64,000 bases of DNA. It comes from an uncultured Alphaproteobacteria bacterium (GTDB lineage: Bacteria; Pseudomonadota; Alphaproteobacteria; RF32; CAG-239). Where the stretch lies: assembly GCA_949297145.1 (NCBI GenBank), contig CASFQO010000014.1, forward strand, positions 1 to 64,000, read 5' to 3'. Within the stretch, counting starts at the first letter, position 1. Every line of letters starts with the position of its first letter. Below the pieces are notes generated by a model, which did no database searches, was not told the origin of the DNA, and worked only from the letters and a program-made list of their open reading frames with translations. The translations under genes were made by a program, and so were the position numbers. Below are positions 44,772 to 56,027 of the stretch, piece by piece.

Positions 44772-45695
44772 TTAATTTCGCCCCTCTCGCTTTTTCTTAG
44801 CCATAATCAAACCATCATTGTCAATAAAACAAGCCCGATAAAATTCCGTTCTTTTTTTATTAAATTGCACAAGCAGATGATTTTCATCATACATTTTTAC
44901 ACATTCCTTTACAAACTTCTGGTAATTATAAAAACGCACCAAAGGATTATAACCGGCATTTTGACACATTTTAAAACCGACAAGATCGGCAAAACACTCT
45001 TCTGCCAAACGCATTTCTCCATAAAAATTATCCGGCCGGCTACTATCATCAAGCCAGTGTCCTAATTCATGACACATAATACCAACCAATAGTTCTTTAT
45101 TATCCTCCATCAAAAGCCCTCTATCGAGAAGCATAACGGGTCTACGTTTTCCATTTTGAAAAATACTAGCCATCGCCGCATCTGTACTATCGTGTTCAGT
45201 ATAATAAAAAATAATCGGATTATCTTCCACCAATTCTGCCAATTTTTTATTTGGATATACACCAACTGCAAGAATATCATTTAATACCGCATCTGTTTTC
45301 ATTTGGTATTTTTGCTTTGTATCATCATCAATTTCTTTCACTAAATAAGAAATATCACAAAACTCCGGAATATATCTCACAACTTTCTGCTCTTGCACCA
45401 ACTGACTAAAAAGTGCCTCCTGATGAGGAGTAACCTGACCATATTTTTCCAACAACGAGATCATTTGTTTCTTCACATCAAAATTCGTAAGAAGAGGAAG
45501 AGACAGCTTAGAATCCAAATACTGCAACGTTTTTTTCGCTTGTTCATCACCTTCTTTTGCCGCGAGGTATAACCGAGCATACTCAACTTTTTCGTCAGCA
45601 TAATCTTTTTCATCTAAACAAGGATACCCCTCAGTCGACCATTTTTCTAAAACATCAACCAAATGCTGAACATTTTTATCAAACACGAGTATCAC
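44772..45695 (-). CDS. Putative zinc metallopeptidase (HExxH)
   Basis: 307 residues with no signal peptide. The zinc motif GIMCHELGHWLDD is near residue 204-216, and AEECFADLVG about 20 residues later could give the third ligand, the gluzincin pattern of M48-like peptidases. The N-terminal 130 residues are helical, charged and unmatched. Unlike true M48 membrane proteases there are no membrane helices, so a soluble, perhaps cytoplasmic, enzyme is inferred. Its start overlaps the stop of the preceding LTxxQ gene by 4 bp, so the two are coupled. Confidence 0.78.
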   Translation of the reverse strand: MILVFDKNVQHLVDVLEKWSTEGYPCLDEKDYADEKVEYARLYLAAKEGDEQAKKTLQYLDSKLSLPLLTNFDVKKQMISLLEKYGQVTPHQEALFSQLVQEQKVVRYIPEFCDISYLVKEIDDDTKQKYQMKTDAVLNDILAVGVYPNKKLAELVEDNPIIFYYTEHDSTDAAMASIFQNGKRRPVMLLDRGLLMEDNKELLVGIMCHELGHWLDDSSRPDNFYGEMRLAEECFADLVGFKMCQNAGYNPLVRFYNYQKFVKECVKMYDENHLLVQFNKKRTEFYRACFIDNDGLIMAKKKREGRN

Positions 45696-45976
45696 TCCTC
45701 TTTATTCAACTTAGCAAATTCCTTCTTTTGCTCATCGGTTAAGATATTCCAAAACTCCTCAAAATAGCGTTTTTCAATTTCCATAATCCGATTGCGTCCG
45801 CTTTCAACTTCTTCCCAAATCGGCTGAACTTCTGCATTAAGATTTTCTTTTAGCTCAATCAACTTTTTATTTTGTGCTTCGGTCAATTTTAACTTATCCG
45901 CCGTGATTTCTGCAGCAGACACACTTGATACCGCCAAAAATAGCACCGCCGCCACCATATATCCTAATTTTTTCAA
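45692..45976 (-). CDS. Small periplasmic LTxxQ-like (Spy/CpxP-type) protein, TTG start
   Basis: 94 residues: signal peptide LKKLGYMVAAVLFLAVSSVSAAE then a helical mature part with LTEAQNKKLIELKENL and LTDEQKKEFAKL, two LTxxQ repeats as in Spy/CpxP periplasmic chaperones. No ATG fits. TTG at 45976 has AAGGAG exactly 7 nt upstream and gives a clean signal peptide; the longer frame to 46060 does not. The next gene overlaps by 4 bp. CpxP-type proteins sense envelope stress, but that role is only inferred here. Confidence 0.78.
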   Translation of the reverse strand: MKKLGYMVAAVLFLAVSSVSAAEITADKLKLTEAQNKKLIELKENLNAEVQPIWEEVESGRNRIMEIEKRYFEEFWNILTDEQKKEFAKLNKEE

Positions 45977-46053
45977 CTCTACTCTCCTTGAACAAAACAA
46001 CTTTAAACATATATAAAAAAAGTTCCCGTCCACAACAAGAGTAGTATAAAGTA

Positions 46054-46977
46054 ATGTCAAAAAACTTCAATGGATATTTACTAGCCCTGTTTGCAATTTT
46101 TTTCTGGAGTTTCAATGTCATATACTCCAAATTTTTATCAAACACATTTACCCCTTTTGAAATATCTTTCATACGTTGGCTAATTCCAAGCGTCACATTT
46201 CTCCCCTTCGTATACAAAACCATCTGGGCAAACCGTCATATTTACCGAAAGTTTGCTCCGTATATTTTAATCATTTCACTCACGGGATTGGGGTTTCAAA
46301 ACACATTCGTATACTTTGCCGGTCACACCTCAAACGCCATAGATATGGCTTTAATCGGGACAATTGGTCCGATTATACTACTCATATTCTCAGCCTTATT
46401 TTTACATAAAAAAATACATATTCATCAAGTTTTGGGAATTTTATGCGCTATAGGAGGCGTAACGCTTGTCATATTAAACGGCAACCTCACCAATATAAAC
46501 AATATAACCCTAACCATAGGCGATTTATGGATGTTATGCGCAGCATTTTCATTTGCGATTTACTCCATTGCCCGCAAAAAGCTGCCTCAAGACCTACCGG
46601 CAATTCCGACTTTTACACTAAACATTTGCATCTCAACCATCATTTTTTTCCCTCTCGCCGCGTACGATTTTAAAACAGAGCCACATACCATAATCACCAA
46701 AACCGACGTTTTAATCTTGATCATCTTAGCCATATTTAATTCGGGAATAGCCTATTTATCGTGGAATAAAGCACTCACACTCATCGGCACCGTCAAATCA
46801 GGAACACTTTATTATCTGATGCCGATATTATCTACAATAGAAGCTCATTTTTTCTTAAACGAAGAAATATATACCAACCAAATCTATGGTGCACTATTCG
46901 TATTGCTTGGCATATTTATCAGCAACATTAACTTATCATCTCAAAAAAATCTGCATCACCACCAACCAAATAAGTAA
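46054..46977 (+). CDS. EamA/DMT-family transporter
   Basis: 307 residues with ten membrane helices in two EamA repeats (about 5-135 and 150-295). Typical motifs are ALFAIFFWSFNVIYSK at the first helix, FEISFIRWLIPSVTFLPF, LIGTIGPIILLIFSALFL, and in the second half GDLWMLCAAFSFAIYSIA and GTVKSGTLYYLMPILSTIEA. Drug/metabolite transporters export amino acids, nucleosides or drugs; the substrate is unknown. It is divergent from the LTxxQ gene (77 bp apart). Confidence 0.88.
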   Translation: MSKNFNGYLLALFAIFFWSFNVIYSKFLSNTFTPFEISFIRWLIPSVTFLPFVYKTIWANRHIYRKFAPYILIISLTGLGFQNTFVYFAGHTSNAIDMALIGTIGPIILLIFSALFLHKKIHIHQVLGILCAIGGVTLVILNGNLTNINNITLTIGDLWMLCAAFSFAIYSIARKKLPQDLPAIPTFTLNICISTIIFFPLAAYDFKTEPHTIITKTDVLILIILAIFNSGIAYLSWNKALTLIGTVKSGTLYYLMPILSTIEAHFFLNEEIYTNQIYGALFVLLGIFISNINLSSQKNLHHHQPNK

Positions 46978-47012
46978 CTATTTAAACGTTATAAACACCT
47001 AAGTTTTAATAC

Positions 47013-47040
47013 TTGAAAAAGTCATATGATTAGCTAACAT
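47013..47040 (+). promoter_or_regulatory. Sigma-70-type promoter of ugd
   Basis: TTGAAA (47013-47018) and TAACAT (47035-47040) are 16 bp apart, 30 bp upstream of the ugd start. Confidence 0.55.
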
Positions 47041-47069
47041 AGCCCTATCAAAAACTTAGGAGATTTATA

Positions 47070-48374
47070 ATGAAAATTACAGTTATCGGAACAGGATATG
47101 TTGGTCTTCCAACCGGTGTCGGACTTGCAGAATTAGGCAATGATGTTATCTGCTTAGACATTGATGAAAAGAAAATCAATATGTTGAAATCCGGCAAAGT
47201 TACTATTTTTGAAGAAGGACTTGAAGATTTATTTCAAAAAAATACCGCAAACGGTAAGGTAAAATTTTCCACTTCTTTTGCAGAGAGCATCACGGATGCT
47301 GATTTAGTCATCTTGGCCGTGGGCACACCACCCAACCCGATAACCAAAGAAGCTGATATGAAATACATCAAAGCAGCCGCAGAGGAATTGTCTAAATATT
47401 TAGAGGGATACACGGTTGTTGCCATCAAATCAACCGTACCGGTTAATACGGGCGATGCCGTAGAAGATATTATCCGCAGAAACAATCCAACCGCAGATTT
47501 TGATGTTATATCTTTGCCGGAGTTTTTGCGCGAAGGTTTTGCCGTTCATGACTTTTTTAATCCGGACAGAATTATTGTCGGCGCAAATTCAGAACGAGCC
47601 AAAGATGTTATTCGCACATTGTATGAACCGTTTAAGGATAAATGCACAATTTTATATGTTTCCCGCCAATCATCAGAAACCATAAAATATGCATCAAATG
47701 CCTTTTTAGCCATGAAGATTCAGTATATAAACGAAATGGCAGACTTTTGTGAAACATCCGGAGCAGATATCTATGAAGTAGCCAAAGGTATGGGCTTAGA
47801 CTCTCGTATCGGTTCAAAGTTTTTAGTTCCCGGCCCGGGATACGGTGGGTTCTGCTTCCCAAAAGACACTAATGCGATGGCTTATATGGGCAAATTTAAC
47901 GGAGTTGATTTATCTTTAATCGAAACAACTATCAAGAGTAACGAACGCCGCAAAATCAATATGGCAAAACGTATTTTAGATATGGTTTCTGACATAAAAA
48001 ATCCAACCATTGCCGTATTAGGCAGCGCATTCAAGGGTGGAACGGATGACTGTCGTGAATCTCCTGCTTTACAAATCATTGAAATAATGCTGGCACATGA
48101 TGTCAACATCCGCTTGTATGATCCGCAAGCTATGCCAAACACAAAAGCTATTTTAGGTGATATGATTACTTATTGCAATTCTGCCTATGAAGCAATGGGT
48201 GGCGCAGATGCTTTAGCGGTTTTAACCGATTGGGCTGAGTTTAAAGATTTGGATTTAGAGAAAATCAAAATGCTTTTAACCAAACCGCAAATTGCCGATT
48301 ACCGTAATGTATTTGATTGCAAAAAAGCCAAAGACCTAGGATTTGAAATCAAGAGCCTTGGCCGAAAATTGTAA
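47070..48374 (+). CDS. ugd: UDP-glucose 6-dehydrogenase
   Basis: Oxidises UDP-glucose twice to UDP-glucuronate for surface polysaccharides or lipid A modification. 434 residues: Rossmann motif VIGTGYVGLPTGVGLAELG at the N-terminus, NAD region AVGTPPNPI, STVPVNTGD, SLPEFLREGFAVHDF, central KYASNAFLAMKIQYINE with catalytic Lys, and the active-site Cys near residue 261 in GPGYGGFCFPKDT. The C-terminal UDP domain has GSAFKGGTDDCRESP. A GDP-mannose or UDP-N-acetyl sugar dehydrogenase is a less likely alternative. Promoter and terminator flank it, so it is a single-gene unit. Confidence 0.93.
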   Translation: MKITVIGTGYVGLPTGVGLAELGNDVICLDIDEKKINMLKSGKVTIFEEGLEDLFQKNTANGKVKFSTSFAESITDADLVILAVGTPPNPITKEADMKYIKAAAEELSKYLEGYTVVAIKSTVPVNTGDAVEDIIRRNNPTADFDVISLPEFLREGFAVHDFFNPDRIIVGANSERAKDVIRTLYEPFKDKCTILYVSRQSSETIKYASNAFLAMKIQYINEMADFCETSGADIYEVAKGMGLDSRIGSKFLVPGPGYGGFCFPKDTNAMAYMGKFNGVDLSLIETTIKSNERRKINMAKRILDMVSDIKNPTIAVLGSAFKGGTDDCRESPALQIIEIMLAHDVNIRLYDPQAMPNTKAILGDMITYCNSAYEAMGGADALAVLTDWAEFKDLDLEKIKMLLTKPQIADYRNVFDCKKAKDLGFEIKSLGRKL

Positions 48375-48386
48375 GCCTTCAAAATT

Positions 48387-48417
48387 AAAGGCCTCAGAAA
48401 TGAGGCCTTATTATTTT
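48387..48417 (+). terminator. Terminator after ugd
   Basis: AAGGCCTCA pairs with TGAGGCCTT around a GAA loop, followed by ATTATTTT, 13 bp beyond the stop. It may be bidirectional with the convergent gene at 48435. Confidence 0.85.
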
Positions 48418-48434
48418 ACTTAAAAAACACTTAG

Positions 48435-49952
48435 CTAATACGCTTCGTTGATGAGTTTCAATTCTTCATCAGACATCAACACCGGATCTTTACCATGATT
48501 TAAGCTATATCCCTTAATAGCCTCATCCTTATTAAACAGAACTTTTGCCATCAAAGTGCCATCTTGGTTATAAGCATCCAACATACCATGTTTTTTGCCT
48601 TTTTCATAAGAAACTTCGCCCATCAACTCACCTGTCGGATAATAACGCTTAACTTTGCCTTCCTTACGGTTCTTCACATAAGGGATTTCATAAGATAAAT
48701 TTCCTTCTTCATCATAAACCAGCGTTAAACCTTCCAAAATTCCATTTGTATAATTTGCCGTAGATTTTATCTTACCGGAATCATAAAATTCCTTATATTC
48801 GCCATTCATAACATCATTTGTAAAATTACTTTCAGAAATTACTTTACCACTTTCATCATAATTTTTCTGCAAGCCGTCTTTCTTACCGTCTTTATAATTA
48901 GCTTCTACCGATAATTTGCCGTTTTCATCATAAAATTTAGCCACACCGTTAGCCACCGCGTTGACATACGTCATTTCCATCTTTAGGCCGGATGTTTCAT
49001 AATATTCACGCCCGATACCATTGACAACACCGTCCACATAAGGCATTTCGGTTTTAATTTTACCATCTTCAAAATATTCCGTTTCCACACCATTTTTCAA
49101 ATCATTTTTATATTCTACTGCTAATTTTATTGAACCATTCGGATAATAAGCTCTAGCCAAACCATCGCGTACATTATTTTTATAATGAACCGTCAGATTA
49201 AGCCTGCCGTCCTCAGTATAAAAAGAGCCTTCCCCGTCAATCACGTCATCTTTATAAGGAACAACCGCAGCCAACTCTCCATTCTCAAAATAATTATGCA
49301 TATTGCCGTTTTTTTTGCCAAACTCATAACTCATACGAGATTTAACCCGACCGCTTTTATAATAAACAGTTCTCTCACCAACAATAGCATCACCGCTATA
49401 ATTTAGCTTTTCTGCAACACTGCCATCATAAAAATAAACAGTTGCTTCACCTTCTTTTTGACCATCTGAATAATTATAAACTTCTTTGAGTTTGCCATCT
49501 TCATAATAAGACTTCGCCACACCGTTTTTAATATCTGCGTCGTAGGAAATCCGCTCTTTTACATGCCCATTTTCATAAAAAGACCGCATCACGCCGTTAA
49601 TTTTACCACCACGATAAGGGATTTTCTCTTTCATATTACCGTCTTCATAATAAACCAGAGCATTTCCCTCCAATTTGCCATTAACAAACGGCATATCAGC
49701 CTCTTTTACACCACGTTCATTATAAAGCGCACCAACACCATTTAAGATCCCATCAACATAAGGCATCAAACTTTTTCTAATATTATTTTCATAAAAGAGC
49801 TCATAATTACCAGTAACCGGATCTCCGTTAATATCATACAGCACGCCGTTAACCATACGTGTATCATCTTCTTTATAAGTATATGTAGCCCAAGCATCAT
49901 GGAAATTAAAAACCATGCATCCCAAAAGCAAACAACAAAAACGAAAAGACAT
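48435..49952 (-). CDS. Exported YwqK/MORN-like repeat protein, about 18 repeats
   Basis: 505 residues: signal peptide MSFRFCCLLLGCMVFNFHDAWA, then about 18 tandem units of 23 residues following the pattern G-x-x-x-x-Y-Y-x-x-G-x-(L/V)-(K/A)-x-x-x-x-Y-x-x-G-x-x-(N/D)-G, for example GVMRSFYENGHVKERISYD. These are the paired beta-hairpins of YwqK/MORN_2 proteins. In some genera YwqK-type repeats are annotated as antitoxins, but length, signal peptide and lack of a toxin partner argue for an extracellular or periplasmic scaffold. ATG at 49952 is 5 nt after AGGAG. Confidence 0.87.
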   Translation of the reverse strand: MSFRFCCLLLGCMVFNFHDAWATYTYKEDDTRMVNGVLYDINGDPVTGNYELFYENNIRKSLMPYVDGILNGVGALYNERGVKEADMPFVNGKLEGNALVYYEDGNMKEKIPYRGGKINGVMRSFYENGHVKERISYDADIKNGVAKSYYEDGKLKEVYNYSDGQKEGEATVYFYDGSVAEKLNYSGDAIVGERTVYYKSGRVKSRMSYEFGKKNGNMHNYFENGELAAVVPYKDDVIDGEGSFYTEDGRLNLTVHYKNNVRDGLARAYYPNGSIKLAVEYKNDLKNGVETEYFEDGKIKTEMPYVDGVVNGIGREYYETSGLKMEMTYVNAVANGVAKFYDENGKLSVEANYKDGKKDGLQKNYDESGKVISESNFTNDVMNGEYKEFYDSGKIKSTANYTNGILEGLTLVYDEEGNLSYEIPYVKNRKEGKVKRYYPTGELMGEVSYEKGKKHGMLDAYNQDGTLMAKVLFNKDEAIKGYSLNHGKDPVLMSDEELKLINEAY

Positions 49953-50055
49953 AAGAGCTCCTACCTTATACATCAATCAACATAGTATAAAAGTAAACTA
50001 CATTACGCAATATAATCAAGCAAAAAGATAGTTTTACCCATTATATACACAAAAC

Positions 50056-50083
50056 AAAAATCCCCTTAAAGAAAGGGGATTTA
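50056..50083 (-). terminator. Terminator after the DUF1189-like gene
   Basis: On the minus strand AAATCCCCTT pairs with AAGGGGATTT around a short loop, followed by TTG and TTTTG. It lies 26 bp after the stop at 50109. Confidence 0.82.
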
Positions 50084-50108
50084 GTATAATCGGCCAAGAA
50101 ATAAAAAC

Positions 50109-50840
50109 TTATTCAGCTTTAAGCATAAATCTAAAGACAAATCCCCAAACCAAAATAAGAGCAATAACAAAGCCAACCAGTCCGGAAACGGCAAAAGAAA
50201 AGACATTTTCTAATAAAAAGAGAATAAGCTCGACCAAAGCCACGGCAACCGCACTTAACCGCATAAGAGGTTTATTAGAAATCAAATCTCTCTGCTTCAA
50301 TAACTTTAAGGCAAAAATTGTAAATAAGAGCACAAATCCCGCTTTAATCAAATAAGCCATAAAGAACATAACCAAAAGAACTAAGGTAACAACGGCAGAC
50401 ACATATCCCACAAAATCATCCATAATACCGGGGAAATTTTCCTTTGTATATGAGCCATCCGGAAAGTTAACTTTTTTAAGTTGATTAGGTGAAACCAAAT
50501 AAATATTGTCCGTCAAAATGTACAAGCCTAAATCATTAATAGATGGGGTTTGAGCATCAGGCCGTGTATCAAGCACAACAGAAAACAAATCTTCGGGCCT
50601 TCCTTTTTGTCCTAAATCAATATCAATTTTTTTGTACGAACCAGCAGGTTCCACAACTTTACCATTTTCAATCGTCAACGGCAAAAATTCATTGGCAACC
50701 AACAAAACTTCCGGTTTAGCATCAGAATATAAATTTTTAACCGACATCATCAACACCATCGTCACTAAGACAGCCGTTGCTAATAAAAAGAGAGCCCCGA
50801 TACCCTTTCCTTGTTTAATATATAAAATAAATTTTTCCAT
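50109..50840 (-). CDS. DUF1189-like inner-membrane protein
   Basis: 243 residues. One N-terminal helix (about 15-35), a periplasmic domain of 100 residues with FLPLTIENGKVVEPAGSYKKIDID, then three C-terminal helices (about 140-240). The layout and the L-P-x-x-x-I-x-N-G-x-x-x-x-P core resemble DUF1189, but the match is only by eye. It starts 13 bp after the autotransporter stop with AGAGGAAAGC before ATG, so it is co-transcribed with it. Confidence 0.75.
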   Translation of the reverse strand: MEKFILYIKQGKGIGALFLLATAVLVTMVLMMSVKNLYSDAKPEVLLVANEFLPLTIENGKVVEPAGSYKKIDIDLGQKGRPEDLFSVVLDTRPDAQTPSINDLGLYILTDNIYLVSPNQLKKVNFPDGSYTKENFPGIMDDFVGYVSAVVTLVLLVMFFMAYLIKAGFVLLFTIFALKLLKQRDLISNKPLMRLSAVAVALVELILFLLENVFSFAVSGLVGFVIALILVWGFVFRFMLKAE

Positions 50841-50853
50841 GCTTTCCTCTCAC

Positions 50854-53800
50854 TTAAAATTTATATTGAATACCAGCATCAATTAACAACCCATCATCGC
50901 CTGATGTTTCTTGCTCAATATTGCCGTAAACCGTAATGTCTTTATAATTGTAGTTGACACGAGCCGATAACACGGCACGTCCGTCATCAGACTTATGCGA
51001 TAATTTATATTTACCATCCAAAGCTGTAACAGACGCATCAAAACCATCATCAGGATCAAGAAATTCAACATAATAAACGCCACCGATTTGAACCGTTAAA
51101 TGACTATCTTGAGAAAAATCAACTTTTTTAGATAAATAAGCGCCCAAGCCTCCTTCTAAAGATAAATCATTCTGACTATCTGTATGAATAGCACCTTCAC
51201 TATCACCTTCGTCATAACCGTCACTATAGACACCAAACAAATTCAACTCCGCCAAAGGACTAAACGTAAATCCGCCACCCACATTGATATTATAGCGTAC
51301 TTCATTACTTACCCCATATTGATATTCGTTCATATCTGCCGAATATTTTTGCAAATCAGTCAATCTATCATAAGAACCGTCGACATACCCGGCATAAAGT
51401 TTAGAATACCACTGCGCTCCATTGTTAAAATCATGTCCGATAGGAGCCCACAAACCAAAAATATTAGCTTCACGACTAGACCCGTTATCATAATCACTAT
51501 CAAGCCGGGCAATACTTGCCCCCAAGCCATAAGTAATACCATTATCCGCCTTATTTTTCAACATTCCATAAGCCACATGAGCCTGTCCATCTGTTCCCAT
51601 CAAGGTACCATCCGCATCGGTTGAAATATCAACATATTTATAGCCGCCAATGTAATTCTGATTAGGTTGATTAAACAAATTATCATTAAACTGCCTGCTC
51701 AAATTCCGATAAAGCAAACTATCTTCGCGCCGGAAATTCGGCAACATATCCGTTCCTAAGATATTAGCAGCCTTTTGATTAAGCGTTTCTTTTGTTGAAG
51801 CCGTCTTTAAGCTATCAAAAATATGACTTCCGTTTTGTTTAGTATAATTATCTTCCAAATAACCGGAAATATGACCGTCATCAATAACATCATTAAAATT
51901 CTGCCGGTTCATCACGACGTCATACCCGCCATTTTCATTTGCAACAGAATTAGCCGTAAACAAAGCCGATTTAGAGTTAAGATTAAGCTCATCCACACTA
52001 TTTGCCTGCAAAGCACCGCTTAAAACATATTTATCCTGAAAATCACCCAAAACCGTCTTTTCGGAAACACTCAAATCACCTTTTAAGTCATCTGCAAAAA
52101 AGCGTCCGTTTTTCCCTAAAACAATTTCGCCCCCCATAGTATTCAAGTCAACAGAGGCTCTCTGTGTTCCTTCTCCATAAATATCAATAGCGTCTCCCTC
52201 TTGAGAGATATTAGAAGATAAGCCATTAAAACTAATCGTACCATTGTTTTCTAAAGTAGCTCCATTTTCTAAATAAACGCCTGTTCCGTTTTCAGCACCG
52301 GTAATTGTGATGTTGCCGGTATTTGTAACCAGTGAACCGGTTTCTGCATAAATACCATACGCAGTTCCTCCTGTAGCACCTTGAGGATTATAGTCCTGCC
52401 CGGTCACTTCATCATGATAAGCAGTACGATAAATATTAATATCGCCACTATTCTCAATTTTGGATTGAGCTCCGCCGTAAATACCAATAGCCGTCCCATC
52501 TCCTAAATTATTAATATTAATCGTACCGGAATTAACCAATATTGCATTTTGCCCGCCACGCAATCCGGTTGTAACACCATTTCCTGTATTAACAATATCA
52601 ATAATAGAACGAGCACCTTCATTTGAAATATTTCCGATTGTTGCAGGCGAACCATCATTTCCCCCCAAAGTATACATACCGTATACATCGCCATCACCAT
52701 GATTAACAATATTGATTTGCCCCTCTGCAAATCCTACTAAATTACCACTTTCGTCAAATGCTCCATCATGAATAGCATTTTGAAGATCTTTTCCCCCATA
52801 CATACCATAAACATTACCATCTCCGATATTATGGATATTGATAACACCTGTAGTTGATGTATCGCCCAAAGGTGAATCATCTCCCCTCCAATAAACACAA
52901 GAATTATAAGCAAACCAATTATTTAATATGGAACCATCTTCAGGCTGCCCTGCACCAGGAATTCCATCCGGACTAACAGCCATACCATAAACATTACCAT
53001 TACCTTTGCTATACAAATTAATATTACCTTGAGCTGTCCCTGAACTATTAACAGAAACAACATTAGTTGCGTTGGTATATCCACTCAATCCGTAAATATC
53101 CCCATCACTTTGAATTGTAATATCCCCATACGCATTACCACCTCGCTCAATTCTGGCATTATAAGCGCGCACATCGCCATAAACACCGGTTGCGGTCCCT
53201 CCGCCTTGATTATTTATCTCAAGGTTGCCATACGCTGTACCACCTTTTGTTGCCATGGCAATATATGCTTCTTTCAAAATAGAAATATCTTCAACATGAG
53301 AGTAAATTCCAAAAACATTACCAGTACCTTGATTATTAATAGTAATATTCCCTACACCAATATTGGCTTTTCCATCGGCTTCAGCATCTGAAACGCCTGC
53401 ATTTTGGATATTTCCAAACCCATAAATACCATAAACATTACCTTTTCCCTTATTATCAATTGCAATGTTCGCTTCATCATCCGGATAAGTGGCATCTGAG
53501 CGTAAATTATAAACATCTTCCTCTTCTGAATAAATACCATACACATCCTTGTCGCTGTCGTTATCAATATTAATATCATCGGCAACACAATCATTTCCAA
53601 CCAAATGTGTATTTTCTGGGCAAACAATTGCCACACATTGTGAACCATTCCACTTTTGACCGGTCGGACATGAGACACAATTATTTCCCTCTAAATGAGT
53701 TCCGTCCGGACAAATAATCGGAATACATTGTGCGCCATCCCATTCTTGACCGGTAGGACAACGACTTGTATTACCGGAAGAACCACCACTACCGCTATCT

Positions 53801-54243
53801 GCCAACAAAGCAACCGCAGCGGCAGTTCCTGCCAAAGCCGTTCCGGCAATTAAATATTTTTTAGTTGTATCTGAATCCGTTAAATTAGAGGCATAATTAG
53901 GATGAGAAGCGACAGCATCATATCGCTGCGCCAAATCTTTCGCAAACGCTGGATTAACCTTTTGCATACAAGCATGATTTTCATCCGCGCCCAAATGACG
54001 CAACCGGCTATATGCACCAAAATCATTATACGCCGCCGCATAACACAATGCCGTATATCCATTAGGTGAAACCGTATCAATATCATAGCCTTTTTTAAGA
54101 TAATTTTTTATAGCAACAACATTAGCCTGCTTTGCATTTTGATAAGCAAAACCGGCAAAAGAAAGAGCGTGTGCATCATTCACAGCACATAAAATCAAAA
54201 AAAATAAAATATTCACGCCAAAAATACGTTTTAATAGTCCCAT
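50854..54243 (-). CDS. Second ankyrin-bearing autotransporter, with Cys-rich modules
   Basis: 1129 residues with the layout of 3308-8740: signal peptide (MGLLKRIFGVNILFFLILCAVNDAHA), ankyrin-like units at 30-100 (KGYDIDTVSPNGYTALCYAA), a hydrophobic Ala/Gly helix LIAGTALAGTAAAVALLA near residue 131, and a GSGGSSG linker. Two unique copies of a CPTGQxWxGxQCxxIxCPxxTHLxGNxC module follow at 165-230. Then comes a short beta-helix (INNxGxGxVYGIYG repeats) and a C-terminal autotransporter barrel ending IQYKF. Paired cysteines suggest disulfides in the passenger. Function unknown; likely surface adhesion or host contact. Confidence 0.88.
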   Translation of the reverse strand: MGLLKRIFGVNILFFLILCAVNDAHALSFAGFAYQNAKQANVVAIKNYLKKGYDIDTVSPNGYTALCYAAAYNDFGAYSRLRHLGADENHACMQKVNPAFAKDLAQRYDAVASHPNYASNLTDSDTTKKYLIAGTALAGTAAAVALLADSGSGGSSGNTSRCPTGQEWDGAQCIPIICPDGTHLEGNNCVSCPTGQKWNGSQCVAIVCPENTHLVGNDCVADDINIDNDSDKDVYGIYSEEEDVYNLRSDATYPDDEANIAIDNKGKGNVYGIYGFGNIQNAGVSDAEADGKANIGVGNITINNQGTGNVFGIYSHVEDISILKEAYIAMATKGGTAYGNLEINNQGGGTATGVYGDVRAYNARIERGGNAYGDITIQSDGDIYGLSGYTNATNVVSVNSSGTAQGNINLYSKGNGNVYGMAVSPDGIPGAGQPEDGSILNNWFAYNSCVYWRGDDSPLGDTSTTGVINIHNIGDGNVYGMYGGKDLQNAIHDGAFDESGNLVGFAEGQINIVNHGDGDVYGMYTLGGNDGSPATIGNISNEGARSIIDIVNTGNGVTTGLRGGQNAILVNSGTININNLGDGTAIGIYGGAQSKIENSGDINIYRTAYHDEVTGQDYNPQGATGGTAYGIYAETGSLVTNTGNITITGAENGTGVYLENGATLENNGTISFNGLSSNISQEGDAIDIYGEGTQRASVDLNTMGGEIVLGKNGRFFADDLKGDLSVSEKTVLGDFQDKYVLSGALQANSVDELNLNSKSALFTANSVANENGGYDVVMNRQNFNDVIDDGHISGYLEDNYTKQNGSHIFDSLKTASTKETLNQKAANILGTDMLPNFRREDSLLYRNLSRQFNDNLFNQPNQNYIGGYKYVDISTDADGTLMGTDGQAHVAYGMLKNKADNGITYGLGASIARLDSDYDNGSSREANIFGLWAPIGHDFNNGAQWYSKLYAGYVDGSYDRLTDLQKYSADMNEYQYGVSNEVRYNINVGGGFTFSPLAELNLFGVYSDGYDEGDSEGAIHTDSQNDLSLEGGLGAYLSKKVDFSQDSHLTVQIGGVYYVEFLDPDDGFDASVTALDGKYKLSHKSDDGRAVLSARVNYNYKDITVYGNIEQETSGDDGLLIDAGIQYKF

Positions 54244-54361
54244 AATTACACCCTAAATACATTTCTTATTTTTGAATGTAACAAATAAACCTTAAAAATC
54301 AGTTTATACAAACAAAAACAGCCGGAAAAATCCGGCTGCTTTTAGGATATAATCTAAATAT

Positions 54362-56023
<1,662 letters not shown>

Positions 56024-56027
56024 CTAA

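Noticed and set aside
45894-46223. Minus-strand frame over the EamA start
   Set aside because: It overlaps both the LTxxQ gene and the EamA transporter in wrong frames and has no ribosome site.
48435-49952. Toxin-antitoxin system
   Set aside because: YwqK-type repeats are sometimes labelled antitoxins, but the protein is exported and no candidate toxin gene adjoins it.
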